This document shows positions 12,260 through 22,833 of a stretch of DNA of 64,000 nucleotides, one piece after another. The DNA comes from Hypericum androsaemum (taxonomy: Eukaryota > Streptophyta > Magnoliopsida > Malpighiales > Hypericaceae). A program made the position numbers and the translations under genes. Under the pieces are notes generated by a model. That model was not told the DNA's origin. It did no database searches and worked only from the letters and a program-made list of their open reading frames with translations. The stretch spans positions 16,529,619 to 16,593,618 of the forward strand of contig OZ023182.1 of assembly GCA_963995505.1 (NCBI GenBank). Reading direction: 5' to 3'. Every line of letters starts with the position of its first letter. Within the stretch, counting starts at the first letter, position 1.

Positions 12260-12802
12260 AGAACGTCCATAGCGGTAACTCAACCATGATGAGTGGAGAT
12301 CCCATAAACTTGGTTCAATGAGACAACTAAGTTATGGAGGGTTCAGTTAATCACCTGGAACCTATCTCATTCTCAGAAGCTGCCCAGGTGTTAGCCTGCA
12401 GCGGTGTGGTAAGGTTAAGCATTACGCTTTTAATGTTTCCTATACCTTGATGAAGGTGGAGTATGGCAGGATACTCCTGATAGGAGATCACCTGTGTAAG
12501 TGTGAAGTGAGGCCGCTTCAAATGGGAAAAACACTTATGAATCCAAGATACGGTCCATGGCCGAAGCGGACACAACGTGAGAACTCAAATATACTAGGGT
12601 TATTATTGTGTAAATGTTATTGTCTTGGTTTACGCCAAAAGCTGACGGTTCAAAACATCGCATTCACCGAGCAGCGAGTAAATCCGATAACATATTACTA
12701 GAGAAGGTTCAAAGCCGCAAACTACCTATCTCGATGCAATAATAACACGTCAGAACTTTTGATTAGAGTCTGCATGCATTAATCATCATTCATGTAGGGG
12801 AT
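12260..12802 (+). other. copia B 3' non-coding internal region and polypurine tract
   Basis: This is the counterpart of 2898-3440 in copia A, with a few substitutions. It ends in a purine tract immediately before the 3' LTR. No gene was recognised. Confidence 0.75.
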
Positions 12803-13029
12803 TGTTGGGTTGAATGCATTTTTAATGCATTTGGCCCAAAAATGGAAAGGCCCAAAAGGGGAGGCCCAAAAGGGAAATGGAACAAGTGCAATACCACATT
12901 GAATAGAGCAAGGAGGATTTCCTTGTTTATAAGGAACTCCTCTCCTTACCTCTCAAACTTGGTTGACCACCCAAAGGCTGACCCACCGCTAGTTGCATGC
13001 GAGGACGGTGCGAAGCACCATCCGAGCAT

Positions 13030-13065
<36 letters not shown>

Positions 13066-13820
13066 AAATACGAGCACGAGCACGAGCACGAGCACGCATA
13101 CATGCGTGTACGCATGGCGCATTGAACGCAGGTCGCAATGGGCACTTTGTGGCGCACTTGGCACTTCGCACGTGCTCATCGTCGCGAGGAGCTGGAGGAG
13201 TCTTAAGTATTTTGCCCAGGTTCGGAGGCAGGTGCGCAGCTACCGAAGTGACGAGGAGCTGCGAGAGCCTTCTAGAATGGCCACCGAAGAGGCACGATGG
13301 GCAGAAATGTGCAGGAGGCTTCCAGAAGGCCGAAGGGGTGCGAGATCCCTCGCGAAAGGGCGCCAGCACAGCCTGGGCGCGCCTGGAAGGATCCAGAAGC
13401 CACCAAAGGGCCACGAACTCAGGCAGCCTATCTGGTGGCCGAGCGGACGCGTCCCTTCGGGGTGGCTGCCTCTCTGCCTCCTCCAGTCTATAAATAGGCT
13501 TGCCCCTTTGCCATAATTCCTCATCCCAGCAACTCATTGTATAAGTATTCATTAGCAATAGTTGTCTTCTTCTCTCCTCCATTTTTCACATACAAGAGAT
13601 TGAAAGTTCAGGGTATATAATAAGGGTTCGCCCGAAAGTTTCGAGATACGTGTGCAACGTTCTTAGAAATGCCCTAAATAGTCGTTATATCTTGGGGACG
13701 ATTGCCGAAGCCCGTACTGCACTGAAATATACGGGGCAATCTCGTCTTACAGAGAAAGTGTCCAACACTTGCCTCGACTGCCGTAGATCCTAATCAAGTA
13801 CACCACTCCGACAAACAATA
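12803..13820 (+). repeat. copia B 3' LTR
   Basis: It starts TGTTGGG; the last bases CAATA correspond to the canonical CAACA of the 5' LTR with one C-to-T change. The TATA box is at 13489-13496. The gagcac run at 13024-13096 is about twice the length of that in copia A and is interrupted by an aaata segment. Overlapping long frames on both strands here are a by-product of the hexanucleotide repeat. Confidence 0.92.
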
Positions 13821-13875
13821 AAATAATGGTTTAAGCAAACACCAGAGACCTGAGGGCAATTTGTCCTAAATTCTA

Positions 13876-15805
13876 TCATGTCCAACTTCTTATTTCTGTC
13901 CCATCTTTTTATAAGAGACAAGAAAAATTGTCCTAGGCCTGAAACTTAATGAAATAGATTTTTCAATAATACCCTTGCTCACTGAGTTAAATGTCTGTTT
14001 ATCTCTCCCTCCTCCTTCCTGCACTATCTTCATCTGTGGCCACCTCCAATCAAACAATAGCAATGGCTTTTAGTTTTCATAAATCAATCTCCTTTATAAT
14101 CAAATAATAACGATGATTTCTATTTTTATTCAACTTCATCGCCACCTCGATTCTCAATTTGGACATCTTCCCCTTCTAAACTCTAACCTTCTTTGTTACA
14201 CATGATTCTTTCATTTTCAGCCATAATCAACATGACCCATGCCCCCTCATATTTACCTCTTCACCCTTTACTCCCACAGCATCCCCTCTTAGATCGAATT
14301 GAAGCCTAGTTCTTTTCTTTGGTGCCTTAGGTTCATACTCACGATGCTCTTCTCTTACTCCAGATCTTGTTTTTTAGTGAGGGATTTCTCTTCATACTAT
14401 CTAGCAAAGTTATTAATTTTATCTGATTATGAATTATTATAAAAAAGGAGGAGATAATATGGGTTAATTAGGATATTATAAAGAATCTGTTCTTGGGGAA
14501 GAGGTAGAATTGGGGAAGAAGAAGGATATTGTGGTCATATTTTTGTTACATACTGTTCAGGCTATTATTGTTCCCAAACATATGACGGGACAAAAAAAAA
14601 TTATTCTGGCCCGTGCTAGCCAGTCATGTACTGTTCTATTCAGTTCACAATATGTATCAAACGCATCCTTGATGGAACAACATGAAAAAATAATGGTACA
14701 ACTGAGACTTACGAAAAATAATTATACAACATGCGAAAAATAATGGAACACATTCTTTTTACATACAGAATTACAAAAATACTCATATGTAACATCTGAT
14801 ATTACAAGTTTGTCATTGCGCATGCAGGCTATCAGACGTACCGTGCGACCGCACCCCCCCATCTCCAATGACCTACAATCCAAATCGGATGGTGCTCCCC
14901 CTGATACACTCGCATCACCTAATCCAACCTCACAAAATACATAACAACTAGCCCTTATAACCATAAAAAAGTGATCTCATCGGCGTTCCAATCGTTCATA
15001 TCATACGCGGGACCAACTCTTGGTCTTGTTTCACCTAAACTGGGATAGTGGTTCACTAGGTGGTCAATGGTATTGAATGACCGTTCAACCGATCAGACTG
15101 ATTGGTTTACCTGGTTAGATCAACCAGTTGAGAGAAAACTCATTAAAAAAAAATATATTTCTAGTTTTTTTTAATTAAAATTGATTGATAAATTTATGAA
15201 TTTAATTTTTGTAAATTATATTTATTTCAATAAAATTAGATAATATTTATAACTATTTAATATTTTAGTACTAAATATAATTAGTAATATACATTTTTTT
15301 TAAATTTTTTTTAGACCAACTAGCAACCTGACCAGTCAAATTGATTGACATGGGAAACAATAAATATCTCGGGATAACATATGAGTCAGTTTTTAAAAAT
15401 TACTTATCACAACAAAATAACTTTCCCTTTCAAAGGGAAAATACAAAATCTTTTTGGTCATGAGGCGAAAATAAAATATTTAAAAAAGGACGCAACACCG
15501 ACTCCAGATGGACTGACCAGTCTTGATCGTCATAAAGGACGATGCTACCACATTAGCATGTTCTTTGAAAGGGAAATCAAATATTGCCTATGTAGCTTAC
15601 CCTTAGAACTTTTTGAAGAAGGTTCTATTTCAAACATGTTTACTTTGATTATTTAGATTCAAAGTCGTGCGTGCTCTACGATTTCTGTCACTTATAGTAA
15701 AATCACTCAATAAGGATTTAGTTTATGACGTAACACAAACATATGTATTTTTAAAATTATCTCAAATTTTAATTTATAACTTATATAAATTAAGATATGT
15801 CCTTC
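13876..15805. other. AT-rich intergenic sequence
   Basis: No gene recognised. Short frames (14510-14743, 15381-15656) lack domains. The sequence at 15170-15310 is very AT-rich. Confidence 0.5.
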
Positions 15806-16046
15806 TGGAGTCCGGTAGGGGCAGAGAAAATTTCTGGTGGAGCGGTTAAATGCGTTGAGATCGGAAAGAACACCAATGGCGAAAGTACTCTGCTGGACCG
15901 ACATTGACACTAAGAGACGAAAGCTAAGGGAGCGAGTGGGATTAGAGACCCCAATAGTCCTAGCAACTGAGCTATATCCCCCCGAGCCAAGGGGAGCACG
16001 CATGAAAGAATCAGATGCTTCTTCTATTCTTTTCTTTGACGCAGCT
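15806..16046. pseudogene. nuclear plastid DNA insertion: 16S rRNA piece joined to inverted trnI-trnA spacer
   Basis: 15806-15964 reads as the middle of plastid 16S rRNA in plus orientation. It keeps recognisable blocks such as gatcggaaagaacacca and tgggattagagacccca, with many substitutions. 15965-16046 matches the reverse strand of the plastid spacer between trnI-GAU and trnA-UGC plus the first bases of trnA (aactgagctatatcccc is the complement of the trnA start). In plastid DNA these lie on the same strand, more than 1 kb apart. The identification rests on recall of conserved plastid rDNA, not a search. It is not a functional rRNA or tRNA gene. Confidence 0.8.
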
Positions 16047-16289
16047 GTTATTATGGGATATCTCTTTTTCTTAACAACGAAATCAAAAATAAAATAAAAG
16101 ATTTGTTTGGAATCTAAAGTTGATTTTATTTGGAATTGAAAAATTAAAATTTTCGAAATTCTGATATAAATCAATGAAAAAACTATTTAAGAAGTCATTC
16201 TCAATATAAATTTAATTTTCTCCAAAAGAACTTGATTATTATTTGTAGAATAAGTTATTCCTACCTACCTAATTGTATTGAAATAAAAA

Positions 16290-16602
16290 AGGTAAATTAC
16301 CCCTCGTCCCTGATTTTGGTCATCCTCACTCTCGGGTCCCTACATTTTCAAAAAATAATTTTTGACCGGAAAAGACAAAGAGTCGCCGGAGAAGATGACC
16401 GGAAGGTTGGGTTTGTCTGAGACAATGACCAAAGGGGTATAATAGTCATTTTCATGATCAAAAATGAAAAAAGAGCCGATGACGTTAGCCAAGGACCCGA
16501 GGGGGAGGTTTAACCAAAGACAAGGGACGGTAAAATCATTTTTGAAAATGCAGGGACCCGAGGGAGAGGATGACCAAATACCAGGGACTAGGTAATTTAC
16601 CC
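16290..16602. mobile_element. small MULE-like element with about 70-bp terminal inverted repeats
   Basis: The left end (ggtaaattacccctcg) and the reverse complement of the right end (ggtaaattacctagtc) match. They continue inward through a shared block (ttggtcatcctc, then gggtccct and cattttcaaaaa). The core is about 170 bp with a gccggagaagatgacc segment. The flanks (aaataaaaa and taaaaaaat) are A-rich and similar, but do not give a clean target duplication. The left end of the C4H-carrying element at 36042 is the same family. Confidence 0.65.
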
Positions 16603-17397
16603 TAAAAAAATCTAAAGGGTCAAAATTCTTTGCATATCTAGAACCGCAAAACGACGTCGCCGTTCTTCTCTGCACGAGAAGAAAAGAAACAAACCAACCC
16701 AACACTTGAGATTGAGAAACCAAAACGCGCGCACTTGGCACTCCCTCCCCTTTCGTCTGTCGTCAGGTTTAAAACCCCCACCGGTGGAGGCCACCACTTC
16801 TCTCTAACCGCCAACCACCATCGCCGCTTATATTCCCTCCCTCCCTCCAGAAACGGTCGTCCGGTCGGCGCTTCCTCTAGCATAACCGCCAGAGAGTGGT
16901 CTCCCCCCCCTGTATTGAAGAATCTAATCCCTCGAAACGGCGTTTTCTCTCTCTGTGAACTTTCTCGGTCAGTGGCATACCCCTCTTGAGATTCGACCAG
17001 AAACGTAGGTCAGATAGGAAGGGCACGGAAACAGAGGGACTCGAGATTTCGCAAACCCTAACCCTAATGGAACGCGGAGAATAAGACAAGTTATGGTTCG
17101 GTGCCCAAACCCTAAAGGTCAACAGATGGAACATGGACTAGGAAACTAGAATGTTGGAGTTAGGAACCGGACTAACCCTTGAGAAGTAACAGTTTATAGA
17201 CAGAGCCGGGGCTCGAGACCTCTCCGGTACTCTCTCTGATTCGTATGCTGTCCTTCGCTTTGTTGTATCGCTAGTTTGATTCGTAGGCGTGGTCAAAGGG
17301 TTATTTAGGTTGCTGCATTCCATCTGTTTGTTTATAGTGGTTATCATTACCGTTGAAGGTGCTGGTGGCGGTTGAAACAGATAAGTTCTTGCTTGAG
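16603..17397 (+). promoter_or_regulatory. GPN1 upstream region and 5' untranslated region, with telo-box motifs
   Basis: This is the region just upstream of the GPN1 start codon. It contains aaaccctaaccctaa (17053-17067) and a second aaaccctaa (17107-17115). This telo-box motif is known from promoters and leaders of plant genes of the translation and growth machinery. CT-rich stretches (16795-16990) are also typical of plant promoters and leaders. The transcription start is not determined. Confidence 0.45.
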
Positions 17398-19701
17398 ATG
17401 GAAGTTGATTCGGAGTTTGGGAGATCGGGAGTCAAGTCTTCTTCTCAGGGCGAGGGCTCATCATCGATGCAAGAGGACTCCGAGGTACGCTGATTACTGC
17501 ACACTGAAATCCAGCTTCTGTCTTAGATGAGTTTCCCTTGGTTTGGTATCTTATGTATTCTTGAGTTCTGCTCGGTTCATTGTTTGGGTTTATTTGTCTT
17601 ATGCTTGTTGATTTGGTCTGTTGGGAGTTTTTTAGCAGAAGGAGGAGCTTGTTGAATCAATGGACAAACTTAATATTGACAAATCACCGTCTGGGAATTC
17701 ACCCACAAATTTCCGGAGAAACCCATTATTGTCCTTGTTGTGGGAATGGCAGGTTAGACTTTTTGTCGTGTTAGTTGTATTTCAACGCTTACACAGTACC
17801 TGTGTGATTTCATTGCTACTGTTCTATGTCTTTGTAGAATTTATAGAAGTTAATGCTCATTTTGGTACTTGTATAGGGAGTGGGAAGACAACTTTTATGC
17901 ATAGGTTGGTCTGCCACACACAAGCTTCTGGTATTCGGGGCTATGTGCTCAACCTTGATCCTGCGGTGATGATGCTCCCATTTGGTGCAAACATTGATAT
18001 AAGCGATACTGTTCGATATAAGGAAGTCATGAAGCAGTTCAATCTTGGACCGAATGGCGGAATCCTGACATCGCTTAATTTGTTCGCTACAAAGTTTGAT
18101 GAGGTAAACGTATTGTCATCTCATGCCCCCGAAATTGTATTTGCTTAGTATCTCCTCTGTTGCCGAAAGATTGATATGACTGTGACTCTAATTCAACAAC
18201 GGATCTGTAATCTGTTATAGTTAAGTAGTCTTGTATCAGTTAATAGTCTGTTATAAAATTATTTGCTCCGGGTGACTTAGTAGCCCAGAAAACAAATAAG
18301 ATTGCTGCTTTTAGGAGGCTGAATAAATGCCTGTTCAAATGGCATCACGTGAGGCATATTTGTATGGCTAACTTATCCTTGTCCTCAATTCTAATGTTCT
18401 TGCAGGTTATTTCTGTCATTGAGAAGCGGGCAGATCAACTCGATTATGTTCTTGTCGATACACCTGGTCAAATTGAGATATTCACTTGGTCTGCTTCTGG
18501 GGCCATCATAACTGAAGCGTTTGCCTCAACCTTTCCCACTATAATTGCATATGTGGTTGATACGCCTCGTGCCTCTAGCCCAGTTACTTTCATGAGCAAT
18601 ATGCTTTATGCTTGTAGCATCCTCTACAAGACTCGGCTGCCTCTGGTATTGGCCTTCAACAAGATTGATGTGGCTCATCACCAGTTCGCTTTGGAGGTAT
18701 TACTTCATAAGCATTGGATAGCTAGCTGTCTTTTGCTACTTCTATGGAAGCAAATCCGTATTCAATGCTGTACTGACATATTCATCTCTTGCTGCAATCT
18801 AACTGGTTTAGTAGTAGTCCAGCAAGTGAATCGTATATGATCCCCTTCTTTAGGAACACTTAATATATTTTTCCTTTTAACGACCCAAGTTGGATGACGA
18901 TGGTCTTAGAGAAGTAGTTTGCCCAATATTCTGAATCTTTATGATTGTAATACCTGGAGCCACATATTTTTTTACATTAGGCACATTTCGAAATTCTCTT
19001 AGGAGGATCTGAAGTAGTCTCGTTGGAGTTCTCTGGCTGTACTAATTGCCATACGCATGCCTTTTCTGCTCTTCGGTTTTCAAGTGTTGCCCTTCTCTGA
19101 CTGAGCTACTACTGTTTGTAGTGGATGGAAGATTTTGAAGCCTTTCAAGGAGCTCTGAGCTCAGATCATTCATACATGTCCACTTTGACGCACAGCCTCT
19201 CCCTCGTGCTTGATGAATTCTATAAGAATTTAAAGTCGGTTGGGGTCTCTGCTGTTTCTGGAGTTGGGATGGGCTCTTTCTTTAAGGCTATTGAAGCTAG
19301 TGCTGATGAGTACATGGAAACTTACAAGTACTCCTTCAATGTCACGATTCTCAAATATCTATTTTCTCCTTTTGTTTCAGTCTAACTGTTGGTCGTGGTC
19401 TTTCAGGGCTGATCTTGATAAGAGACGTGCAGAAAAGCAACGTTTGGAGGAAGAACGGAAGAGGGAGAATATGGAGAAGTTACGGAAGGAGATGGAGAAA
19501 TCCAAAGGCCAAACTGTGGTCATGAGCTCGGGACTGAAGGACAGAAAGAATGATGCGATGATGGAGGAAGATGAAGACGCTGAGGACGAAGACGAAGATC
19601 ATGATCTTGCGAGATTCAGTGATGATGAAGAAGATGCTATAGATGAAGATGAAGATGAAGATGACGATGACGATGAAGAGATTACAAGGTTCTCCTTTTA
19701 A
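17398..19701 (+). CDS. GPN1: GPN-loop GTPase 1 (GPN1/QQT2-like), six exons, with apparent frameshift in exon 2
   Basis: Exons by GT-AG sites and homology: 17398-17484, 17639-17752, 17877-18103, 18406-18696, 19122-19327, 19407-19701. Motifs: P-loop GMAGSGKTTF across the exon 2/3 junction, the GPN loop (GPNGG) in exon 3, DTPGQ and NKID in exon 4, then a charged coiled coil and an acidic tail ending RFSF in exon 6. The expected length is about 406 residues, normal for the family. Known role: GPN1 binds GTP and helps assemble and import RNA polymerase II; Arabidopsis QQT2 is needed for early embryo division. Oddity: exon 2 has 114 nt where 115 are needed. One A seems missing at 17719-17722 between FRR and KP. 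As written, translation leaves frame before the P-loop and stops after about 97 residues. Either an assembly error or a real null allele. Confidence 0.9.
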
Positions 19702-20642
19702 TAAGGTTGTCGATGTAGGTGGGCGCTGCGGCGGATCGAAATTTTGTAGATGGTCAGTGGTAATAGGTAATAGCTTCAACGATCATGATCCGGATAGACA
19801 GCATTAAAGTTTTCCGAGGGTTCTCCGGGATCATGGGGTAGGGGTCGGAAATCCCTAATTTTAGGCAAACTAAAAAAAGGTCCCTGAAATCTGCGTATTT
19901 TTTTAATTTAGAGTCGATGTTTATAACTCGACACGCCTAAATATGTACTCTTTCGGTGCATATGTACTATTCACACGCCTAAATGTATAAACACAACTCG
20001 GAAAAATATTGGCATTTTAATTTGCTCAAAAGATCTGTTGAGATAAAATATTTCCTAAAACTTAACACTATCAGGAATCTAAGTTTAAATTTTATTTTCA
20101 GTCTATGAGAAAATGAATTTCTTTTCTTAGGAATTTGTTTTATAAATACAAACTGAGCCTAACCCAAATCTGGACAAAAGAAGAAAAACTAGGTCTTCGT
20201 ATTCTAGGAGGAAGCACTGTTGGAAGTACTGTACACATCGCTCGCTTGCTCATTTCATCGTTATGGTATGCAAACCGCCACGTAGAGAGCATTATCTATA
20301 AAGTCTAATTACTTTCAAACTATATTATAAAACAAGCATTTTAAATGTTAGATTATCAATGGTAAATAATAGAAGTTCTTATTCGAAATAAAAATATGAA
20401 TTTCGTGCCATATTGCATGCATGCATTATTCCTAGTTCTCATTTCTGAATCGTTCCTTAGTATCTGAAATATATACATCGTACATTAACAACGGGGACAC
20501 ATACACCACACATTCAACCATATAAGAAATCATACATTATATCATATAACAAATCATACATTATTCATAACAATGACCATTCAAATAAAGACGTACTCCA
20601 GAATTAAGTTCAATGTATGACAAATTTCCACGGATATGATCC
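19702..20642. other. GPN1 3' flank, AT-rich intergenic
   Basis: It holds the probable 3' untranslated region of GPN1 and then AT-rich DNA. No gene or element end was recognised before the target duplication aagtg at 20643. Confidence 0.5.
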
Positions 20643-20647
20643 AAGTG

Positions 20648-20931
20648 TGTAAGGAATTAAGCAAATAGGGAACAAAACACGCAAAGAACACGGACACAAG
20701 AGATAACATGGTTCGGCCTAATGCCTACGTCCACGGAGAGAAAGGAGAACTTTTATTGATGAATTTCCGAGCCACAAAGCCATACAAAAAACCTAGGGTA
20801 ACATGTCTTTATATAGATACAAACCCTTGGTGTACAAGTAACCTATCTAGGTCAGATTAGGAGTCCAAAATCTAGTCAGAATAGGAATAGGAATATGAAA
20901 TAAATCTTTCCTATTTCTCGCCATCCCAACA
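20648..20931 (-). repeat. 3' LTR of the reverse copia element
   Basis: On the plus strand it begins tgtaagg and ends cccaaca (284 bp). It differs from its partner by scattered substitutions and small indels, for example an extra ctat near 20845 and a longer stretch near 20668. Confidence 0.9.
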
Positions 20932-21342
20932 ATCTCCACCTTGGCAAGAAATCATCTCGTGGAAGAACCATGAAGCTTCACCCGAACTTCAACAAACTCC
21001 ACCTTGACAAAACACCACCCCATGAAGAACCATGAGATATTGCAAAACCAATCAGACTCCACCGACTCCATCTCGGACCATCGATAACTGTATCAATAAG
21101 ACCATCTCAACTTTCTCTTCACCTTTTGTTCAATCACATGGAGCCAGCCCCCAAACTCGAGCTTCTGAGCTTGCTTGGCCTATTTTTTCCAATCTCCATT
21201 GAACCCCAACTACCAAGTCCACCTACTGAAGTAACCTTGCGACCAATAGACACGCCCTCTATTTTTTGGTCAGCCCCATGCTCCGTAACCTCGAACTGCT
21301 TTTCTGCTTAAACCAATGCTACAGGTGCACCTTCTTTTCCGG

Positions 21343-21419
21343 CACACATCCTGAGAGAATTCCAAGGTTAAACGCGTTTGGCCGGGAGTAGGATCAGGAT
21401 GGGTGACCTCCTGGGAAGT
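21343..21419 (+). repeat. 5S rRNA-like block in Cassandra 5' LTR
   Basis: It keeps the 5S internal-control-region pattern, including ggatgggtgacctcctggga and the adjacent gttaaacgcgtttggccg. It is a retroelement promoter derived from 5S rRNA, not a 5S gene: the 5' third of 5S is absent. Confidence 0.88.
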
Positions 21420-21720
21420 TTTCTAGGATGCATGCGAGTGAGGACAAAGCATGCTGGAAAAGACCCGTGTTGGTCTGTGGAGACAGTCGGTCAAATCACG
21501 GAGCGTCACATTTGGTATCAGAGCGACCTCGGCTTGTACGGTGTGGTTCGGGGATCGAACGCATCTGCAATCGAGGGATTCTGAGACTGTCTGTATCTGG
21601 CGCGACGAGGACGTCACGTATTTAAGGAGGGGTGTATGTGATACCCCGATCTGTTCTGTCTGAAATAGTTAAGTGATTTGATTTGACTATCCATACCAAC
21701 AAGGTGCACCTTCTTTTTCG

Positions 21721-21799
21721 ACACACATCCTAAGAGAACTCCAAGGTTAAACGCGTTTGGCCGGGAGTAGGATCAGGATGGGTGACCTCCTGGGAAGTT
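21721..21799 (+). repeat. 5S rRNA-like block in Cassandra 3' LTR
   Basis: Second copy of the 5S-derived promoter block, differing from the first at only a few bases. Confidence 0.88.
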
Positions 21800-21894
21800 T
21801 TCTGGGATGCATGCGAGTGAGGACAAAGCATGCTGGAAAAGACCCGTGTTGGTCTGTGGAGACAGTCGGTCAAATTACGGGGCGTCACAAGAAC

Positions 21895-22461
21895 CCTCGA
21901 CATGTCACGAATTCTACTGTTTGGCCTTGAGTGAGATACCCGATTTGCCCGTAGTGCTACCAACGGCTTCGCATTCCCCATGCAAAACTTACTCAACACC
22001 TTTGACGTGCACGTCCCTTTAGACAACCATAGCAGGGCCCAGCTAACAATGCTTCTCCGAGTCAACCATGGCTCCTTGCCAACCATGCCTCCACGAAACA
22101 ACCATAGCTCGCTATCCATGTCTCTGCGAAACCTAACTCTACTCAAACCATTCATGTCAAGCCTTTGCTCCCTTATATGAACCAACCTCATATGACCTGA
22201 GCTTTTGCCAACTCCTTCAAACCTATTGATGTGACTCCATCTACAATAATGTGCCTCACTAACTTGTAGGTATTTTCTTTCACCCTGCATCCTTACCATC
22301 GCATCCTTCTCCACCTTCATTAGTATACCTTTATAACTATCATTGTTATAATCCAAGGTCCCCAATGAAAAGAGATTACCAGGATGCATTGGACTTGATA
22401 AGACAGAAAGCCAGTCACCATCCGACCCGTGTGAATATGTGGCCATGGTTGTGGATGCCAA
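21895..22461 (-). pseudogene. degenerate copia pre-integrase-like remnant
   Basis: On the minus strand, starting near 22461, the frame contains NLFSLGTLD and GILMKVEKDAMVRMQGERK. These resemble the NLISLGTLD and VLKVSKGALVVMKG pattern of copia GAG-pre-integrase domains. The zinc-binding and catalytic integrase parts are missing. The frame then runs into Cassandra sequence at 21889. Confidence 0.55.
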
Positions 22462-22533
22462 TCCCTCCTCATTATCTTGATCCCTAGTTCGTCCTAGATA
22501 AACCCCTTCATGTGCCCTTCTCCGCAGTTGAAA

Positions 22534-22806
22534 CTACTTCCATTGAACTTCTTTGACTCCGACCTGGATCCTCTTCCACAACCCAGCTGGTGGCTCTTCA
22601 TCATCCGCCAAGCACAAGCGAATCTTTGCTACTGCCTTAGCCTCCAACTCTTCCCACTCTTGCTCCTCCATCTTCTCGGGCTTCTTCTCCACGAGCGCGA
22701 TGACCATCCCTTGTTGCACGAGGAGATCCTTGACACGTCTTTGCCATAACCTGAAATTTGATGAACCATCAAACTTCACAAGAGCAAACTTCGTGCCGTC
22801 CGACAT
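22534..22806 (-). pseudogene. copia gag remnant (UBN2-like N terminus)
   Basis: ATG at 22806 starts MSDGTKFALVKFDGSSNF, with RLWQRRVKDLL, the usual start of a copia Gag. It stops after 90 residues. In the family Gag binds the element RNA and forms the particle. It lies just inside the primer-binding site, as expected for gag. Confidence 0.85.
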
Positions 22807-22833
22807 CCTCCAACCTTAGCTCTTGATACCACT

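Larger units (their letters stand above)
7629..13820 (+). mobile_element. Ty1/copia retrotransposon B, full-length, inactive
   Basis: Complete layout: 5' LTR 7629-8344, gag-pol 8373-12259, 3' non-coding tail, purine tract tgtaggggat (12793-12802) and 3' LTR 12803-13820. The 5-bp direct repeat aaata flanks it (7624-7628 and 13821-13825). It belongs to the same family as copia A. One frameshift and four stop codons inactivate gag-pol. No primer-binding site follows the 5' LTR, because that leader is rearranged. The 5' LTR is about 300 bp shorter than the 3' LTR. Confidence 0.95.
6992..13866. mobile_element. Mutator-like (MULE) element, split by copia B
   Basis: The left end (gagcaaattgctctcaag, from 6992) and the reverse complement of the right end (ggacaaattgccctcagg, from 13866) match, and the similarity runs inward about 80 bp. 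The 9-bp direct repeat taaattcta flanks it exactly (6983-6991 and 13867-13875), the target-duplication size known for MULEs. Removing copia B plus one copy of its 5-bp duplication leaves about 678 bp, too small for a transposase, so the element is non-autonomous. Copia B went into the right terminal repeat. The interior is GC-rich and gene-like, unlike the flanks. Confidence 0.85.
21323..21889 (+). mobile_element. Cassandra TRIM element (5S rRNA-like LTRs), 5'-truncated
   Basis: The 3' LTR, 21637-21889, runs from tgtgatacccc to ggcgtcaca (253 bp). The 5' LTR, 21323-21510, lacks about the first 65 bp. Both contain a 5S rRNA-derived block. The primer-binding site tggtatcagagc is at 21513-21524, and a purine tract (aaggaggggtg) precedes the 3' LTR. 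The internal part is only about 125 bp and has no coding capacity. This is the known layout of Cassandra, a non-autonomous element whose LTR carries a Pol III-type promoter. It lies in plus orientation inside the minus-strand copia. No target duplication was found, as expected if the 5' end is lost. Confidence 0.92.

Noticed and set aside
12842..13516. 224-residue open frame in the copia B 3' LTR, and overlapping frames at 12989-13582
   Set aside because: It is created by the in-phase gagcac repeat, lies inside an LTR, overlaps frames on the other strand and has no recognised domain.
15806..15964. bacterial or plastid 16S rRNA gene
   Set aside because: It is only about 160 bp, heavily substituted, and joined to an inverted plastid spacer piece in nuclear sequence.
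16281..16611. 9-bp target duplication for the small MULE-like element
   Set aside because: The A-rich flanks aaataaaaa and taaaaaaat are similar but not identical at any consistent border, so no duplication is claimed.
21513..21524. tRNA-Met gene (tggtatcagagc also at 55357-55368, with variants at 22819 and 48004)
   Set aside because: These are 12-13 base complements of the tRNA 3' end next to LTRs, that is, primer-binding sites. No tRNA fold follows.
21343..21799. 5S rRNA genes
   Set aside because: Only the 3' two-thirds of 5S is present, it is diverged, and it lies inside LTRs with the Cassandra layout.
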